Shown here: piece after piece, positions 1-8,485 of the stretch
Numbering within the stretch: position 1 is the first letter of the stretch
Layout of the letters: each line of letters starts with the position of its first letter
Assembly (NCBI GenBank): GCA_903930435.1
Contig: CAIYYN010000003.1
Span: 1 to 44,833 of the forward strand
Direction of reading: 5' to 3'
Source of the DNA: an uncultured Hyphomicrobiales bacterium
GTDB taxonomy: Bacteria; Pseudomonadota; Alphaproteobacteria; Rhizobiales; Ancalomicrobiaceae
Length of the DNA: 44,833 bases
Translations under genes and position numbers: made by a program
The notes under the pieces: generated by a model
The model's database searches: none
The model's input: the letters and a program-made list of their open reading frames with translations, nothing else
What the model was told of the DNA's origin: nothing

Positions 1-602
1 GGCGTGGATCGAAACATGTCCTGGTGCTCCTGAGCTGGGGAAGGGTTGGTCGCCCCTTCACGGGGGCGTGGATCGAAACATGCACATGCCGGTGATGCAT
101 GTCATGACGCTCGGTCGCCCCTTCACGGGGGCGTGGATCGAAACAGCGGGATTAAGCGCCATCAGGCGAGCAAAGGACTGTCGCCCCTTCACGGGGGCGT
201 GGATCGAAACTGCGGGTAACAAATTGTTGCGCGTAGGCGTGGCGTCGCCCCTTCACGGGGGCGTGGATCGAAACATGGCTAGATCTCCAAATTGGCGGTG
301 CTCGTTGGTCGCCCCTTCACGGGGGCGTGGATCGAAACGCTGATGGATGTCGATAGCGTCATCGAAATGCGCCGTCGCCCCTTCACGGGGGCGTGGATCG
401 AAACCGCCCAGATGGATGCCGATGGCGAAACGCAAAAAAGTCGCCCCTTCACGGGGGCGTGGATCGAAACCATTGACCTCACATTAAACGAGACAACCCA
501 TGGCCGTCGCCCCTTCACGGGGGCGTGGATCGAAACGCGTGACTGGTGGCTTGCTGGACGTGATGCAGCGGCGTCGCCCCTTCACGGGGCGTGGATCGAA
601 AC
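1..602 (+). CRISPR. Type I-C-like CRISPR array, trailer end (10 repeats, 9 spacers)
   Basis: Eight identical 31-nt repeats start with GTCGCCCC and end with GTGGATCGAAAC, at 49-79, 114-144, 180-210, 244-274, 308-338, 374-404, 440-470 and 506-536. A partial repeat occupies 1-15, so the array continues off the left edge. The last copy (573-602) is 30 nt, having lost one G from the central G run. Spacers are 33-36 nt and all differ. The repeat carries a short CCCC/GGGG hairpin and a GAAAC 3' handle, as in type I-C repeats. The handle and the degenerate copy at the right end place the leader and probably the cas genes to the left, outside the window. Transcription is inferred to be + strand. Open reading frames within the array are repeat artefacts. 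Confidence 0.97.
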
Positions 603-603
603 A

Positions 604-900
604 TCACCTCACGCATCGTAACCCGAGGGTGGTGCAAAGTCTGGTCTCGGAGCACTGTTCAGTCATCATCGCGTAAACCTGCGGATAATGGTTTGCATCG
701 AGGGCTGTGTAGTAGGCCGCTATGGCGCCCGAAACGCTCTCGATCTGCATATGAGAAGGCCTCCAGCCGGCGGGCGAATCGCTGGTTACGTTTTGCTCAT
801 GAGGGAATACGAGCAGCATTCCTGTTTGCGCATAGACGGGCGAACCGAAGCCGCAAAAGACCGTCGAGGCCAGAGCGATCAGGAATGGGAATGGACGCAT
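604..900 (-). CDS. Small secreted protein, C-terminally truncated next to CRISPR trailer
   Basis: Ninety-eight codons. The ATG at 898-900 is preceded by a good ribosome site (GAGGAAAG, about 8 nt away). Residues 1-24 are a typical Sec signal peptide ending PVYA-Q. The mature part contains an AIAAYYTALDANHYPQVYAM stretch that resembles the first helix of DUF4019/NTF2-like periplasmic proteins (inference from pattern only). After about residue 80 the sequence no longer looks like that fold and the stop lies one base beyond the last CRISPR repeat. I infer that the 3' end was lost when the array or a rearrangement landed here. The function is not known. It may be a pseudogene. Confidence 0.55.
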   Translation of the reverse strand: MRPFPFLIALASTVFCGFGSPVYAQTGMLLVFPHEQNVTSDSPAGWRPSHMQIESVSGAIAAYYTALDANHYPQVYAMMTEQCSETRLCTTLGLRCVR

Positions 901-994
901 TGCTTGGCTTTCCTCAAATGCCGTTTGGCGGCCTTATCGTGTCGATGTACTGTTGATCGGCCCCCAATGAGTAGTTCTGGCTGAATGTTAGTGC

Positions 995-2086
995 ATGGTG
1001 GGCCTCGGTGCAACCTGTGGCGTCAAAGTCGGTCTTGGGATTGCGGCCCTCCGGTTGGCGGGGGGCTGGTACGAAGACCTCTGGCAACGGCGCCTTGTCA
1101 GGAGGCGAACGACAAGCACTTGCCATGGCGCGCGCCGTGCATTTTGGCACGCGGTCTTGATCCTGGATGAACCGACGGCGGCGCTGGGTGTCAAACAGGC
1201 CTCACACGTCCTGCGGATTGTCCTGGAGGCCCGCAAACGCGGTCTCTCGGTTATTTTCATCACGCATCAGGTCACAGTTGAAGCGGTCATTGTCACCTCT
1301 TGGGGGACGACGCACGCGCGATGCGTTCTCGCTGCGATCAAGGCAGGGAAACCCTGCTTCTGCGAAAAGCCATTGGCTGAGACAGAGGAAGACTGCCTGG
1401 CCATTCTTGAGGCCGAATCCGCTTTTGGTCGTCGGCTGGTGCAACTTGGATTCATGCGCCGTTTCGACGCCCGATATCGGGCGATGAAGGGCACGCTGCT
1501 CGGTGGCGTCACCGGCGCACCCTTGATTTTCCAGAGCGGTCATCGAAATCCATCGGTACCGGGTTACTATACGGCAAATAATGCCCTGACCGACACCGCC
1601 GTACACGATATCGACATCGCCCGGTATCTGCTCGACGATGAGCCTGCTGCAATCTCGGTGATGCCTCCACGCAAGAATAACAGGGGCGGTGGACTTGCTG
1701 ATCCGCTCCTGACCCTTATCGTGATGCGATCCGGCACCCTCGTCAGCATCGAAACCTCCGTCAACATTGCCTATATCTATGATATCCGAAGTGAAATTGT
1801 CGGTGAGACTGGTGTGGTCACGCTGGCTGAGTGCAACGATGTTGTCGCCAAGTCGAATGGTGGATTTTCAGGTCGCGTCCCCTTTGACTGGCGAGAGCGG
1901 TTTGTCGCTGCGTTTGACGAAGAGTTCCGTCAGTGGATTGCGGTAGCTCGTGAGGACGGGGCGACAGGCCCCTCGGCCTGGGATGGGTACGTCGCTACGG
2001 TCACGCGTGCGACCGGGGTCAAGGCTATGGCCAACGGTGCGCGAGAAGCCATCAATCTCTGCTTACGACCCGCGATTTATCAATAA
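995..2086 (+). pseudogene. Chimera: sugar-ABC ATPase fragment joined to N-truncated Gfo/Idh/MocA oxidoreductase (IolG-like)
   Basis: This open frame of 363 codons joins two unrelated families. Residues about 54-93 are ABC ATPase ([11 protein letters not shown], then VIFITHQV). From residue 94 (about position 1274) it becomes the C-terminal three quarters of an inositol-2-dehydrogenase-like protein: TSWGTTH, the EKP motif at 124-126, the FGRRLVQ/GFMRR block, and an HDID motif. It is clearly paralogous to the intact iolG at 7422-8432. The N-terminal Rossmann fold (GxGxxG) is missing, so it cannot bind NAD normally. The first 50 codons are out-of-frame noise. The chimera most likely arose from a deletion between two neighbouring genes. 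Expression or activity is unlikely, but the dehydrogenase part has kept its frame to the normal C-terminus. Confidence 0.8.
1095..1275 (+). pseudogene. Frameshifted sugar-type ABC transporter ATPase remnant
   Basis: In frame 3 from 1095 the DNA reads [20 protein letters not shown], the ABC signature and following helix of FrcA/RbsA-like sugar ATPases. It then hits a stop, and the Walker B region [11 protein letters not shown] resumes in frame 2 from about 1157. A one-step frame change between about 1147 and 1157 is therefore visible. Walker A and everything upstream are absent. The fragment ends at the H-loop (VIFITH), where it is fused to the oxidoreductase. Together with the downstream pseudogenes it marks the remains of a second sugar or cyclitol uptake and catabolism operon on the + strand. 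Confidence 0.75.
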
Positions 2087-2133
2087 ATCCAGCAGTTTTC
2101 ACAACACACGTCTGCAGATAAAGAACTGTATCG

Positions 2134-2714
2134 ATGAAGCTTTCAATCTGCACCGACGTCATGGGCAATCTGCCGTTCATCGAGATGCTCGACAAATGCG
2201 TGAAGCTTGGCGTTGAAGGTATTGAAATGACCGGTGGAGGCTGGTCCTCTGCGCCACATTTCCATACTGATGAACGTCTCGCGGACAAGGGTTTGCTGAA
2301 GTCGAAGCTCAAGGAAATCGCGGTGCGTGGGCTGGAAATCGCGGCGCTGAACTGCTCGGGTAATCCGCTTGACCCCGGTGCCCTCGGTGAAAAACATCAC
2401 CGCGAGATTGAGCAAACAATACGTCTGGCTGGTGAGATCGGAGTAACCTAGATCGTCACAATGTCCGGCGTTCCCGCAGCTACCGTTGATGATACGGTTC
2501 CGAACTGGCTTGTTTAAAGCAAAAGCTGGCCGTCAGAGATGCCGCACCGCGATCGATACCAGTGGGATGACTGTGCATTCCCCTATTTTGGCACGGCCTG
2601 AAAAGGCTCGCTGATAATGACTGGATAAACCTCGAAATGGAGGATTTCACGATGTCGACCGAGGCTGGGATCCAGTCCTCTATCGACGCACGTCTGGCGA
2701 CAATCAGCCGCTAG
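2134..2714 (+). pseudogene. Broken sugar phosphate isomerase/epimerase (xylose-isomerase-like TIM barrel)
   Basis: An ATG at 2134 opens 105 codons of a clear TIM-barrel epimerase N-terminus (MKLSICTDVMGNLPFIEML; GVEGIEMTGGGW). The frame stops at 2449 (TAG), but reading through it gives IVTMSGVPA, the expected next segment, before another stop at about 2515. The typical C-terminal end (WINLEMEDFTMSTEAGIQSS) appears in another frame from about 2605 to the TAG at 2712. The middle of the barrel is missing. This is therefore an internally deleted, multiply stopped pseudogene. It sits 47 nt behind the chimeric dehydrogenase and was presumably in the same operon. Confidence 0.8.
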
Positions 2715-2749
2715 TCAGTCTCACCCGAGAACTGAAACACTTTCGTGTC

Positions 2750-3643
2750 TCACTTCAGCCCGACGCGGTCGGCAATTGCCTTCAACGTCCTGAGGCCCAT
2801 GCCCTGATATTTGACGGGTTCATAGACGAGGCTGTCCTGCTCGGCTTCGATGACGATCCAGCCGGAATAGCCATTATCAGCCGCGACCTTCAGCACCGGT
2901 TCGAAATCGATGCAGCCCTCTGGATCGCCCGGGACGGTAAAGGCACCGCGCCGCACGCCTTCGAGGAAGCTGTGACCGTGTTCGCGGACTTCGCGCATGA
3001 TCGGTGGACGAATGTTCTTGCAGTGGATATGGGTGATCCGGTCGATGTATTTGCGGATGATCGAGACCGGGTCGCCGCCACCGAAATACGCATGACCTGT
3101 GTCAAACAGCAGACGTGTATAGGGTCCGGCCATCGCCATGAAGCGATCGATATCTTCCGGGCTTTCGATGATCGTGCCCATGTGATGGTGGTAGCCCATC
3201 TTGACGCCCTGCTCATGGGCATACTGCGACAAAGCCTCATATCCGGCTGAGAAGCGCTCCCATTCGGCATCCGTCATGATCGGGCGATCATTGACGGGCC
3301 GGGCATCATTGCCGTGCACGGTGTTGGAACATTCGCACGCGTTGATGTGATCGCCACCGGCGGCCTTCACCATGTCGATGAACACCTGCAAGGCCTTCTT
3401 CTCGGTCTCGATGTCGTTGACGAGAATATTCGTGGAATGCCACCCCGCAGCAAATCGCAGTCCGTAGGCCCCCAGACGCGCCTTCAGTTCATGCCCCTCG
3501 TTGGGCATCTTGTGGCCTTTTTCGATGCCATCAAAACCGATGGTGCGGCAATCGTTGAGGCAGTCATCGAGCGAGAGATGATCGCCGATGCTCCAGTCAT
3601 CATCATTGGACCAGGCAATTGGGTTTGTACCGAAGAGGATCAT
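2750..3643 (-). CDS. iolE: Myo-inosose-2 dehydratase IolE
   Basis: Dehydrates scyllo-inosose (2-keto-myo-inositol) to the 1,2-dione that IolD opens (EC 4.2.1.44); cytoplasmic. This is a 297-residue TIM-barrel protein of normal length. It shows the IolE N-terminus (GTNPIAWSNDD, about 5-15), a metal-site-like GYHHHMGT (about 150-157), DTGHAYFGG (about 181-189) and HIHCKN (about 205-210). I chose the ATG at 3641-3643 over an in-frame TTG at 3658, because GAAGG lies 8 nt before it. That ribosome site overlaps the iolD stop codon, so translation is probably coupled to iolD. It is the last gene of the inositol operon, and no clear intrinsic terminator follows. Confidence 0.95.
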   Translation of the reverse strand: MILFGTNPIAWSNDDDWSIGDHLSLDDCLNDCRTIGFDGIEKGHKMPNEGHELKARLGAYGLRFAAGWHSTNILVNDIETEKKALQVFIDMVKAAGGDHINACECSNTVHGNDARPVNDRPIMTDAEWERFSAGYEALSQYAHEQGVKMGYHHHMGTIIESPEDIDRFMAMAGPYTRLLFDTGHAYFGGGDPVSIIRKYIDRITHIHCKNIRPPIMREVREHGHSFLEGVRRGAFTVPGDPEGCIDFEPVLKVAADNGYSGWIVIEAEQDSLVYEPVKYQGMGLRTLKAIADRVGLK

Positions 3644-3654
3644 GGAACTGGCCT

Positions 3655-5490
3655 TCAATTGAACGTGCGTTGATGCGGCGTGTTGGCAGTGTAGCGCTGG
3701 CGGGCTTCGTCAAGGCGCTCGGGTCCGCCCGCTTCCGGCACCGCGACATCCCACCAGTGACCGCCACCACCGGTTCCCGGCACCGGATCGGTGTCGATCA
3801 CGATCACCGTCGGCTTGGTCCGTCCGCGCGCGGCCACGATCCCGGCTTCGAGATCAGCAATGGACGTCGCCTTCTCCGCATGTGCCCCCATCGAGCGGGC
3901 ATGCAGGACGAAGTCGATGTCCGGCTGCTCCTCGACGCGACAATTCTTGTAGAGATTGTTGAATTCGGCGCCACCGCACTCGATTTGCAGCCGGTTGATG
4001 CAGCCGTAGCCGCGATTGTCGGTCAGCACTACGGTGAACGGGATGCGCCGCATGACGGCGGTGGCGAGTTCGGAATTCGCCATCATGTAGGAGCCGTCAC
4101 CGACAAAGCAGATGACCTCCTTCGTTGGCTCTGCCAGCGCGATCCCCATGGCTCCGGCGACCTCGTATCCCATGCAGGAAAAGCCGTATTCCATGTGATA
4201 GCCGCCCTTGGACGCCTGCCAGAGCACCTGAAGCGCACCTGGCATGGTGCCTGCCGCACACATGACGATTGTGTCGGGGGTCGAGACCCGCTGAACCGCG
4301 CCGATCACCTGCGCATCGCTCGGCAGGTCCCCTGCCCCTGCGCCCGGTGCTGCCGTGATCCGCTGAACGGTCTGATGCCAGGCCTCGCGTGAGGCGAAAT
4401 CCGGATCGGCGGCGCGATATCCGCCAAGTGCCGCCGTCAGCGCCTCCAGCGTTGCCTTCGCATCGCCAACGATCCCGGTCGCCCCGTGCTTCAGGGCGTC
4501 ATAGCCATGCAGGTTGATGGAGACCAGCTTGCGCGCCTCGTTGCGGAACAGCGCCCAGCTGCCGGTGGTGAAATCCTGAAACCGCGTTCCGACGCCGATC
4601 ACCAGATCGGCTTCCGCTGCCAGCTTGTTGCCGCACTCAGACCCGGTGACACCCGGCGAGCCAAAATTATGCTTCAGCTCGAAGGAATTCGCGCCCTTGC
4701 CGGCCTGCGTCTCCACAAACGGGATATTGTGCCGTTCGGCGAACTCCGCGAGCCCGTCCGCGGCGCCGGAATAGATCACGCCACCACCCGAGATGATCAG
4801 CGGCCTCGTCGCCTTGCGAATGAGTTCCGCGACTTCCGCAACCTCGACCGGGTCCGGAGCCGGTCGGCGGAGCCGCCAGACCTTCGGGTCAAAGAACCTT
4901 GCCGGATAGTCATAGGCTTCCGCCTGCACATCTTGACAGAAGGCAAGGCAGACAGGTCCGCAATTGGCGGGATCCGTCATGACGGACAGCGCGCGCGGCA
5001 GGGCCGTCAGGAGCTGTTCAGGTCGCATGATCCGGTCAAAATAGCGGACGACCCGACGAAAGGCGTCATTGGCCGAGACTGTGCCGTCGTCGAAATCCTC
5101 GATCTGTTGCAGGACCGGGTCCGGGCGGCGATTGGCAAACACATCGCCCGGAATAAACAGAACAGGTAGCCGATTGACATGCGCAAGCGCGGCTGCGGTC
5201 ACCATATTCGTGGCACCGGGCCCGATGGACGACGTAACCGCCATGGCCCGACGGCGTGCCTTGGTCTTGGCATAGGCGATTGCCGCATGCGCCATGGTCT
5301 GCTCGTTCTGCCCGCGCCATGTAGGCAATGTGTCGCCGATCCCGTGCAGTGCCTCGCCCAGTCCGGCGACATTGCCATGACCAAAGATGGCCCAGACCCC
5401 GTCAATGAAGCGTTCGCCTTCTTCGGTCATCTGGACCGAGAGCCAGCGCACCATCGCTTGCGCTGCGGTCAGGCGGATTGTCTCAGTCAT
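3655..5490 (-). CDS. iolD: 3D-(3,5/4)-trihydroxycyclohexane-1,2-dione acylhydrolase IolD
   Basis: Thiamine-diphosphate enzyme that hydrolyses the cyclic dione to 5-deoxy-D-glucuronate (EC 3.7.1.22). At 611 residues it has normal length. It shows the three ThDP-fold blocks: N-terminal PYR domain with the conserved Glu in RGQNEQTMAH (about 60-68), central domain (about 205-355), and C-terminal PP domain with GDGSYMM (464-470) and the closing TDN near 490-492 for Mg-ThDP. The start codon overlaps the iolC stop by one base (TGATG), a strong sign of translational coupling. The product would need iolB (5-deoxyglucuronate isomerase), which is not present in this window. Confidence 0.96.
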   Translation of the reverse strand: MTETIRLTAAQAMVRWLSVQMTEEGERFIDGVWAIFGHGNVAGLGEALHGIGDTLPTWRGQNEQTMAHAAIAYAKTKARRRAMAVTSSIGPGATNMVTAAALAHVNRLPVLFIPGDVFANRRPDPVLQQIEDFDDGTVSANDAFRRVVRYFDRIMRPEQLLTALPRALSVMTDPANCGPVCLAFCQDVQAEAYDYPARFFDPKVWRLRRPAPDPVEVAEVAELIRKATRPLIISGGGVIYSGAADGLAEFAERHNIPFVETQAGKGANSFELKHNFGSPGVTGSECGNKLAAEADLVIGVGTRFQDFTTGSWALFRNEARKLVSINLHGYDALKHGATGIVGDAKATLEALTAALGGYRAADPDFASREAWHQTVQRITAAPGAGAGDLPSDAQVIGAVQRVSTPDTIVMCAAGTMPGALQVLWQASKGGYHMEYGFSCMGYEVAGAMGIALAEPTKEVICFVGDGSYMMANSELATAVMRRIPFTVVLTDNRGYGCINRLQIECGGAEFNNLYKNCRVEEQPDIDFVLHARSMGAHAEKATSIADLEAGIVAARGRTKPTVIVIDTDPVPGTGGGGHWWDVAVPEAGGPERLDEARQRYTANTPHQRTFN

Positions 5491-7409
5491 CAGGCCTTCC
5501 CCCCGGCGCTTGCCCGCGCCTTATCCCAGAGCGCCGCCAGTCGACGATAGCGCTCTGCCATCTCGTCTACCGCCGCTTTATCATCTATCTCGCCGTTGAA
5601 CCATGCCTTGGCAACCGTCCGAAAGATCGTCCGCCCCACGGCAAAGCCCTTCACCAAGGGATAAGCCGCCGCCACGGCGAAGCTCGCCGCCAGGTCTTCC
5701 TCAGACGCATCCAGCCCGAGCACGACGATCCCCCGCGTATGCCTGTCGTGCGCCTCGACAGCCGCACAGGCGAGATCCCAGCCCCGCTTGGTCGCCATTG
5801 GCTCCAGCTTCCACCAGTCCGGATAGATGCCCGCTGCATAGAACTGGCGGATCAGGGTCGCGGTGGTCTCCTCATCGACCGGACCAACCTTGGACGGGAT
5901 GATCTCCAGCAGGAATTCCAGATTGTTGCGCCGCGCGGCCGTGAACAGCCGTTTGACAGTCGCCTCCTGCTCGGCCCGCAGTGCCGCATCATCATCCGGG
6001 TGACAGAAGCACAGGACCTTGACCACATCCTCGCGCGCCCATTCCGACAAGGTGCCGCAGTCAGGCCCGAGTTCCGGCTCGAGCGTCAGCGGGCGAGACC
6101 CCGGCCATTCCGCCGGGCGACCGATCCACAGCCCCGTCCCCGAGGCCGCATGCAGGGCGCGCCGACCAATGCGATTATCACAAAGTATTCCGTAACCGGG
6201 CCTGCCTGCTTGAACCGCGAGCGCCGCCGACAGGCACAGGTCCTTGAATGCACTGCCTTTTGAAAGCGTATAGCCCGGCAGCTGCTCCAGCTGCGCGCGA
6301 TGGTCGAAGGCAAAAAGGCGATAGTCCGTTTGGTCCGGCCCATGATCACGATGCCGGTTTGTCGCCCAGTGGATCTGCTCCAGATCCGCATCATGCCTGA
6401 GCGCCTTTTCACGGATGCCGCGCTTCAGGAAATAATCGAGTTCGATCAGCGAGGGATAGGCTGGGGTGCAGCCGTGCCGCGAGACCGCGAAAGCGCCGCA
6501 GGCATTGGCATATTCGAGCGCCCGTCCCCATGGCGCGTCTTCGAGCCAGCCGCGCAACAATCCTGCAAAAAACCCGTCACCAGCGCCGAGCACGTTGAAG
6601 ACTTCGATCGGGAAGCCTGGACCCGTCTCGCCATCATCAAGGCTCGCCGGGATTGCGCCGGCAAAGGCAACCGCGCCCTTCGCGCCGCGCTTGCAGACGA
6701 GCGTCGCTGGCGTGATGGCGCGAACGGCCTTCAGTGCCGCAAGTGTATCCGTTGAGCCACCCGCAATATGAAACTCTTCTTCGGTACCGACAATGAGATC
6801 AAAGAGCGGCAGCGTCGTCTGCAGCTTGGCCGTCACCGCCTGGCTCTCGATGAACCGGCTTTCGCCTGCCCCATGACCGGCAAGCCCCCAGAGGTTGGGG
6901 CGATAGTCGATGTCGAGCGCCGTGCGTGCACCCGATGATCGGGCAAGCCGGAGGGCCTTCAGGACGGCTGCCTCGGTCTTCGGGTTTGAGAGATGTGTGC
7001 CAGTGGCGACCAAAGCCCGCGCACTGGCGATATAGGCCGGATCGATATCGTCTTCGGATAGCGCCATATCGGCGCAGTTCTCGCGATAGAAGATCAGCGG
7101 GAACTGGTCTTCATCGCGGATCCCGAGCAACACCAGCGCCGTCAGTCGCTTGGGGTCCGTCACGACGCCCTGCACATCCACGCCTTCGCGCACCAGCTGT
7201 TCGCGGATGAAACGGCCCATATGTTCGTCGCCGACGCGCGTGATGAGGCCGGATTTCAGCCCCAGTCGCGCCGCGCCACACGCGATATTCGTCGGCGAGC
7301 CACCGATATACTTGTTGAACGACCCCATATCCTCGAGCCGTCCCCCGACTTGCGCGCCGTAGAGATCAACGGAAGACCGACCGATTGTGATGACGTCGAG
7401 ATGTCGCAT
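5490..7409 (-). CDS. iolC: Bifunctional 5-dehydro-2-deoxygluconokinase / DUF2090 aldolase-like protein IolC
   Basis: At 639 residues this is about twice a normal kinase. Residues 1 to about 325 are a PfkB/ribokinase-fold sugar kinase, with GGSPTN (36-41) for substrate and GAGDGFFAG (275-283) carrying the catalytic Asp. It would phosphorylate 5-dehydro-2-deoxygluconate (EC 2.7.1.92). Residues from about 345 onward form a DUF2090 domain, which in proteobacterial iolC fusions is annotated as the aldolase splitting the phosphorylated product into dihydroxyacetone phosphate and malonate semialdehyde. The aldolase role is family knowledge, not shown by the sequence. It lies 12 nt after iolG and is coupled to iolD by a one-base overlap. 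Confidence 0.94.
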   Translation of the reverse strand: MRHLDVITIGRSSVDLYGAQVGGRLEDMGSFNKYIGGSPTNIACGAARLGLKSGLITRVGDEHMGRFIREQLVREGVDVQGVVTDPKRLTALVLLGIRDEDQFPLIFYRENCADMALSEDDIDPAYIASARALVATGTHLSNPKTEAAVLKALRLARSSGARTALDIDYRPNLWGLAGHGAGESRFIESQAVTAKLQTTLPLFDLIVGTEEEFHIAGGSTDTLAALKAVRAITPATLVCKRGAKGAVAFAGAIPASLDDGETGPGFPIEVFNVLGAGDGFFAGLLRGWLEDAPWGRALEYANACGAFAVSRHGCTPAYPSLIELDYFLKRGIREKALRHDADLEQIHWATNRHRDHGPDQTDYRLFAFDHRAQLEQLPGYTLSKGSAFKDLCLSAALAVQAGRPGYGILCDNRIGRRALHAASGTGLWIGRPAEWPGSRPLTLEPELGPDCGTLSEWAREDVVKVLCFCHPDDDAALRAEQEATVKRLFTAARRNNLEFLLEIIPSKVGPVDEETTATLIRQFYAAGIYPDWWKLEPMATKRGWDLACAAVEAHDRHTRGIVVLGLDASEEDLAASFAVAAAYPLVKGFAVGRTIFRTVAKAWFNGEIDDKAAVDEMAERYRRLAALWDKARASAGGKA

Positions 7410-7421
7410 GAGAATTCCCTG

Positions 7422-8432
7422 TCAGCTGTAAAGGGCCGGTCGATCAGACATGGTTATAGGCACCGGAGAGCCGTTGCTGTCCTGAGCGGCAACGCAGGCA
7501 TCGGATGTGATCGCCGCGACATAGCCGTCCCACGAACTCGGACCGCTCGCGGTTCCCATTGCGGCGGCCTTGAGGAAATCCTGGAGTTCCACGTCGTAGG
7601 CGGCCACAAATCGATCCTTCCAATCCGTCAGGATGTCGTTCTGGAGCTTTGCCCCCAGTCGCATCTGGATTGCCATGGGTTCAGGCAAGCGGGCTATGCC
7701 ATCCTCTCCGACCACTTCGCACTGGATGTCGTACCCGTAGTGACAGTTAACGAAGATCTCGACGTCGATCAACACACCCTTCTTCGTCTCAAGCACCACG
7801 ACCTGTGGGTCCCTGAGCTTGGAGTGGGAACGGGCAGCGTTGCGTGGATAGAGAACGCGGGCGGATACATAGTCATCGTCAAGCAGCCAGCGCAGTACGT
7901 CGATCTCGTGGATCAGCGTGTCATGGATCGCCATCGGCGTGATGTAGGCTTCCGGGACTGCCGGATTGCGATGGGCCGCATGCACGAGAATCGGCGCACC
8001 GGTACGGCTCCGAACCGCCTCCTTCAATGCGACATAGCCCGCGTCATAACGGCGCATGAACCCGACCTGCACGAGACGACGGCCAAAGGCGACCTCCGCG
8101 TCGACGATCCGGCGCGCACCATCGGCGGTCGTTGCCAGTGGCTTTTCGCAAAAACACGGCTTGCCTGCCGCTATTGCTGCCAGGACATATTGTTCATGCG
8201 TCGTCCCCCACGATGTGACGAGCACGGCGTCCACGTCTTTTGACGCGATTAATTCCTCGCCCGTCGCATAGATAACTGCGTCCGGGGCGATATCGGCCTT
8301 GACCGCTTCAGCCGAAGCGCGATTGACGTCCGAAAGGGCGACAATTTTGCCGCCAGCCAGGACCTGATTGATCCGGCGGGCGTGATCCCGACCGATGGCG
8401 CCTGTGCCGATGACACCGATTTTGATAGTCAT
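7422..8432 (-). CDS. iolG: Inositol 2-dehydrogenase IolG (Gfo/Idh/MocA)
   Basis: Oxidises myo-inositol to scyllo-inosose with NAD+ (EC 1.1.1.18), the first catabolic step. The protein has 336 residues. The Rossmann GTGAIG lies at 9-14 and the EKP motif at 96-98. The Lys97, Asp171 and His175 spacing matches the catalytic Lys/Asp/His of characterised inositol dehydrogenases. The ATG at 8432 has only a weak GTGAG site. A 53-nt gap separates it from iolH upstream and 12 nt from iolC downstream. The N-truncated paralogue at 995-2086 shares the TSWGTTH and GFMRR blocks. Substrate could also be scyllo-inositol or another cyclitol, but the operon context favours myo-inositol. Confidence 0.93.
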   Translation of the reverse strand: MTIKIGVIGTGAIGRDHARRINQVLAGGKIVALSDVNRASAEAVKADIAPDAVIYATGEELIASKDVDAVLVTSWGTTHEQYVLAAIAAGKPCFCEKPLATTADGARRIVDAEVAFGRRLVQVGFMRRYDAGYVALKEAVRSRTGAPILVHAAHRNPAVPEAYITPMAIHDTLIHEIDVLRWLLDDDYVSARVLYPRNAARSHSKLRDPQVVVLETKKGVLIDVEIFVNCHYGYDIQCEVVGEDGIARLPEPMAIQMRLGAKLQNDILTDWKDRFVAAYDVELQDFLKAAAMGTASGPSSWDGYVAAITSDACVAAQDSNGSPVPITMSDRPALYS

Positions 8433-8485
8433 GTTGTTGTCTCACTTTGTGATTTGAAGGACAGAATAAGGTGGCTGAAGGCCGC

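Noticed and set aside
68-621. Open frames encoding repeated FTGAWIET or IHAPVKGR peptides
   Set aside because: They are translations of the CRISPR repeats in different frames, not proteins.
591-984. Two + strand frames of about 100-120 codons after the CRISPR array
   Set aside because: They are antisense to the signal-peptide gene at 604-900 and lack ribosome sites and domains.
3619-5169. Long + strand frames opposite iolD
   Set aside because: Arg/His-rich translations without domains, fully antisense to an intact enzyme.
7221-8243. A 340-codon + strand frame opposite iolC and iolG
   Set aside because: Antisense to conserved genes, with no ribosome site or recognisable fold.
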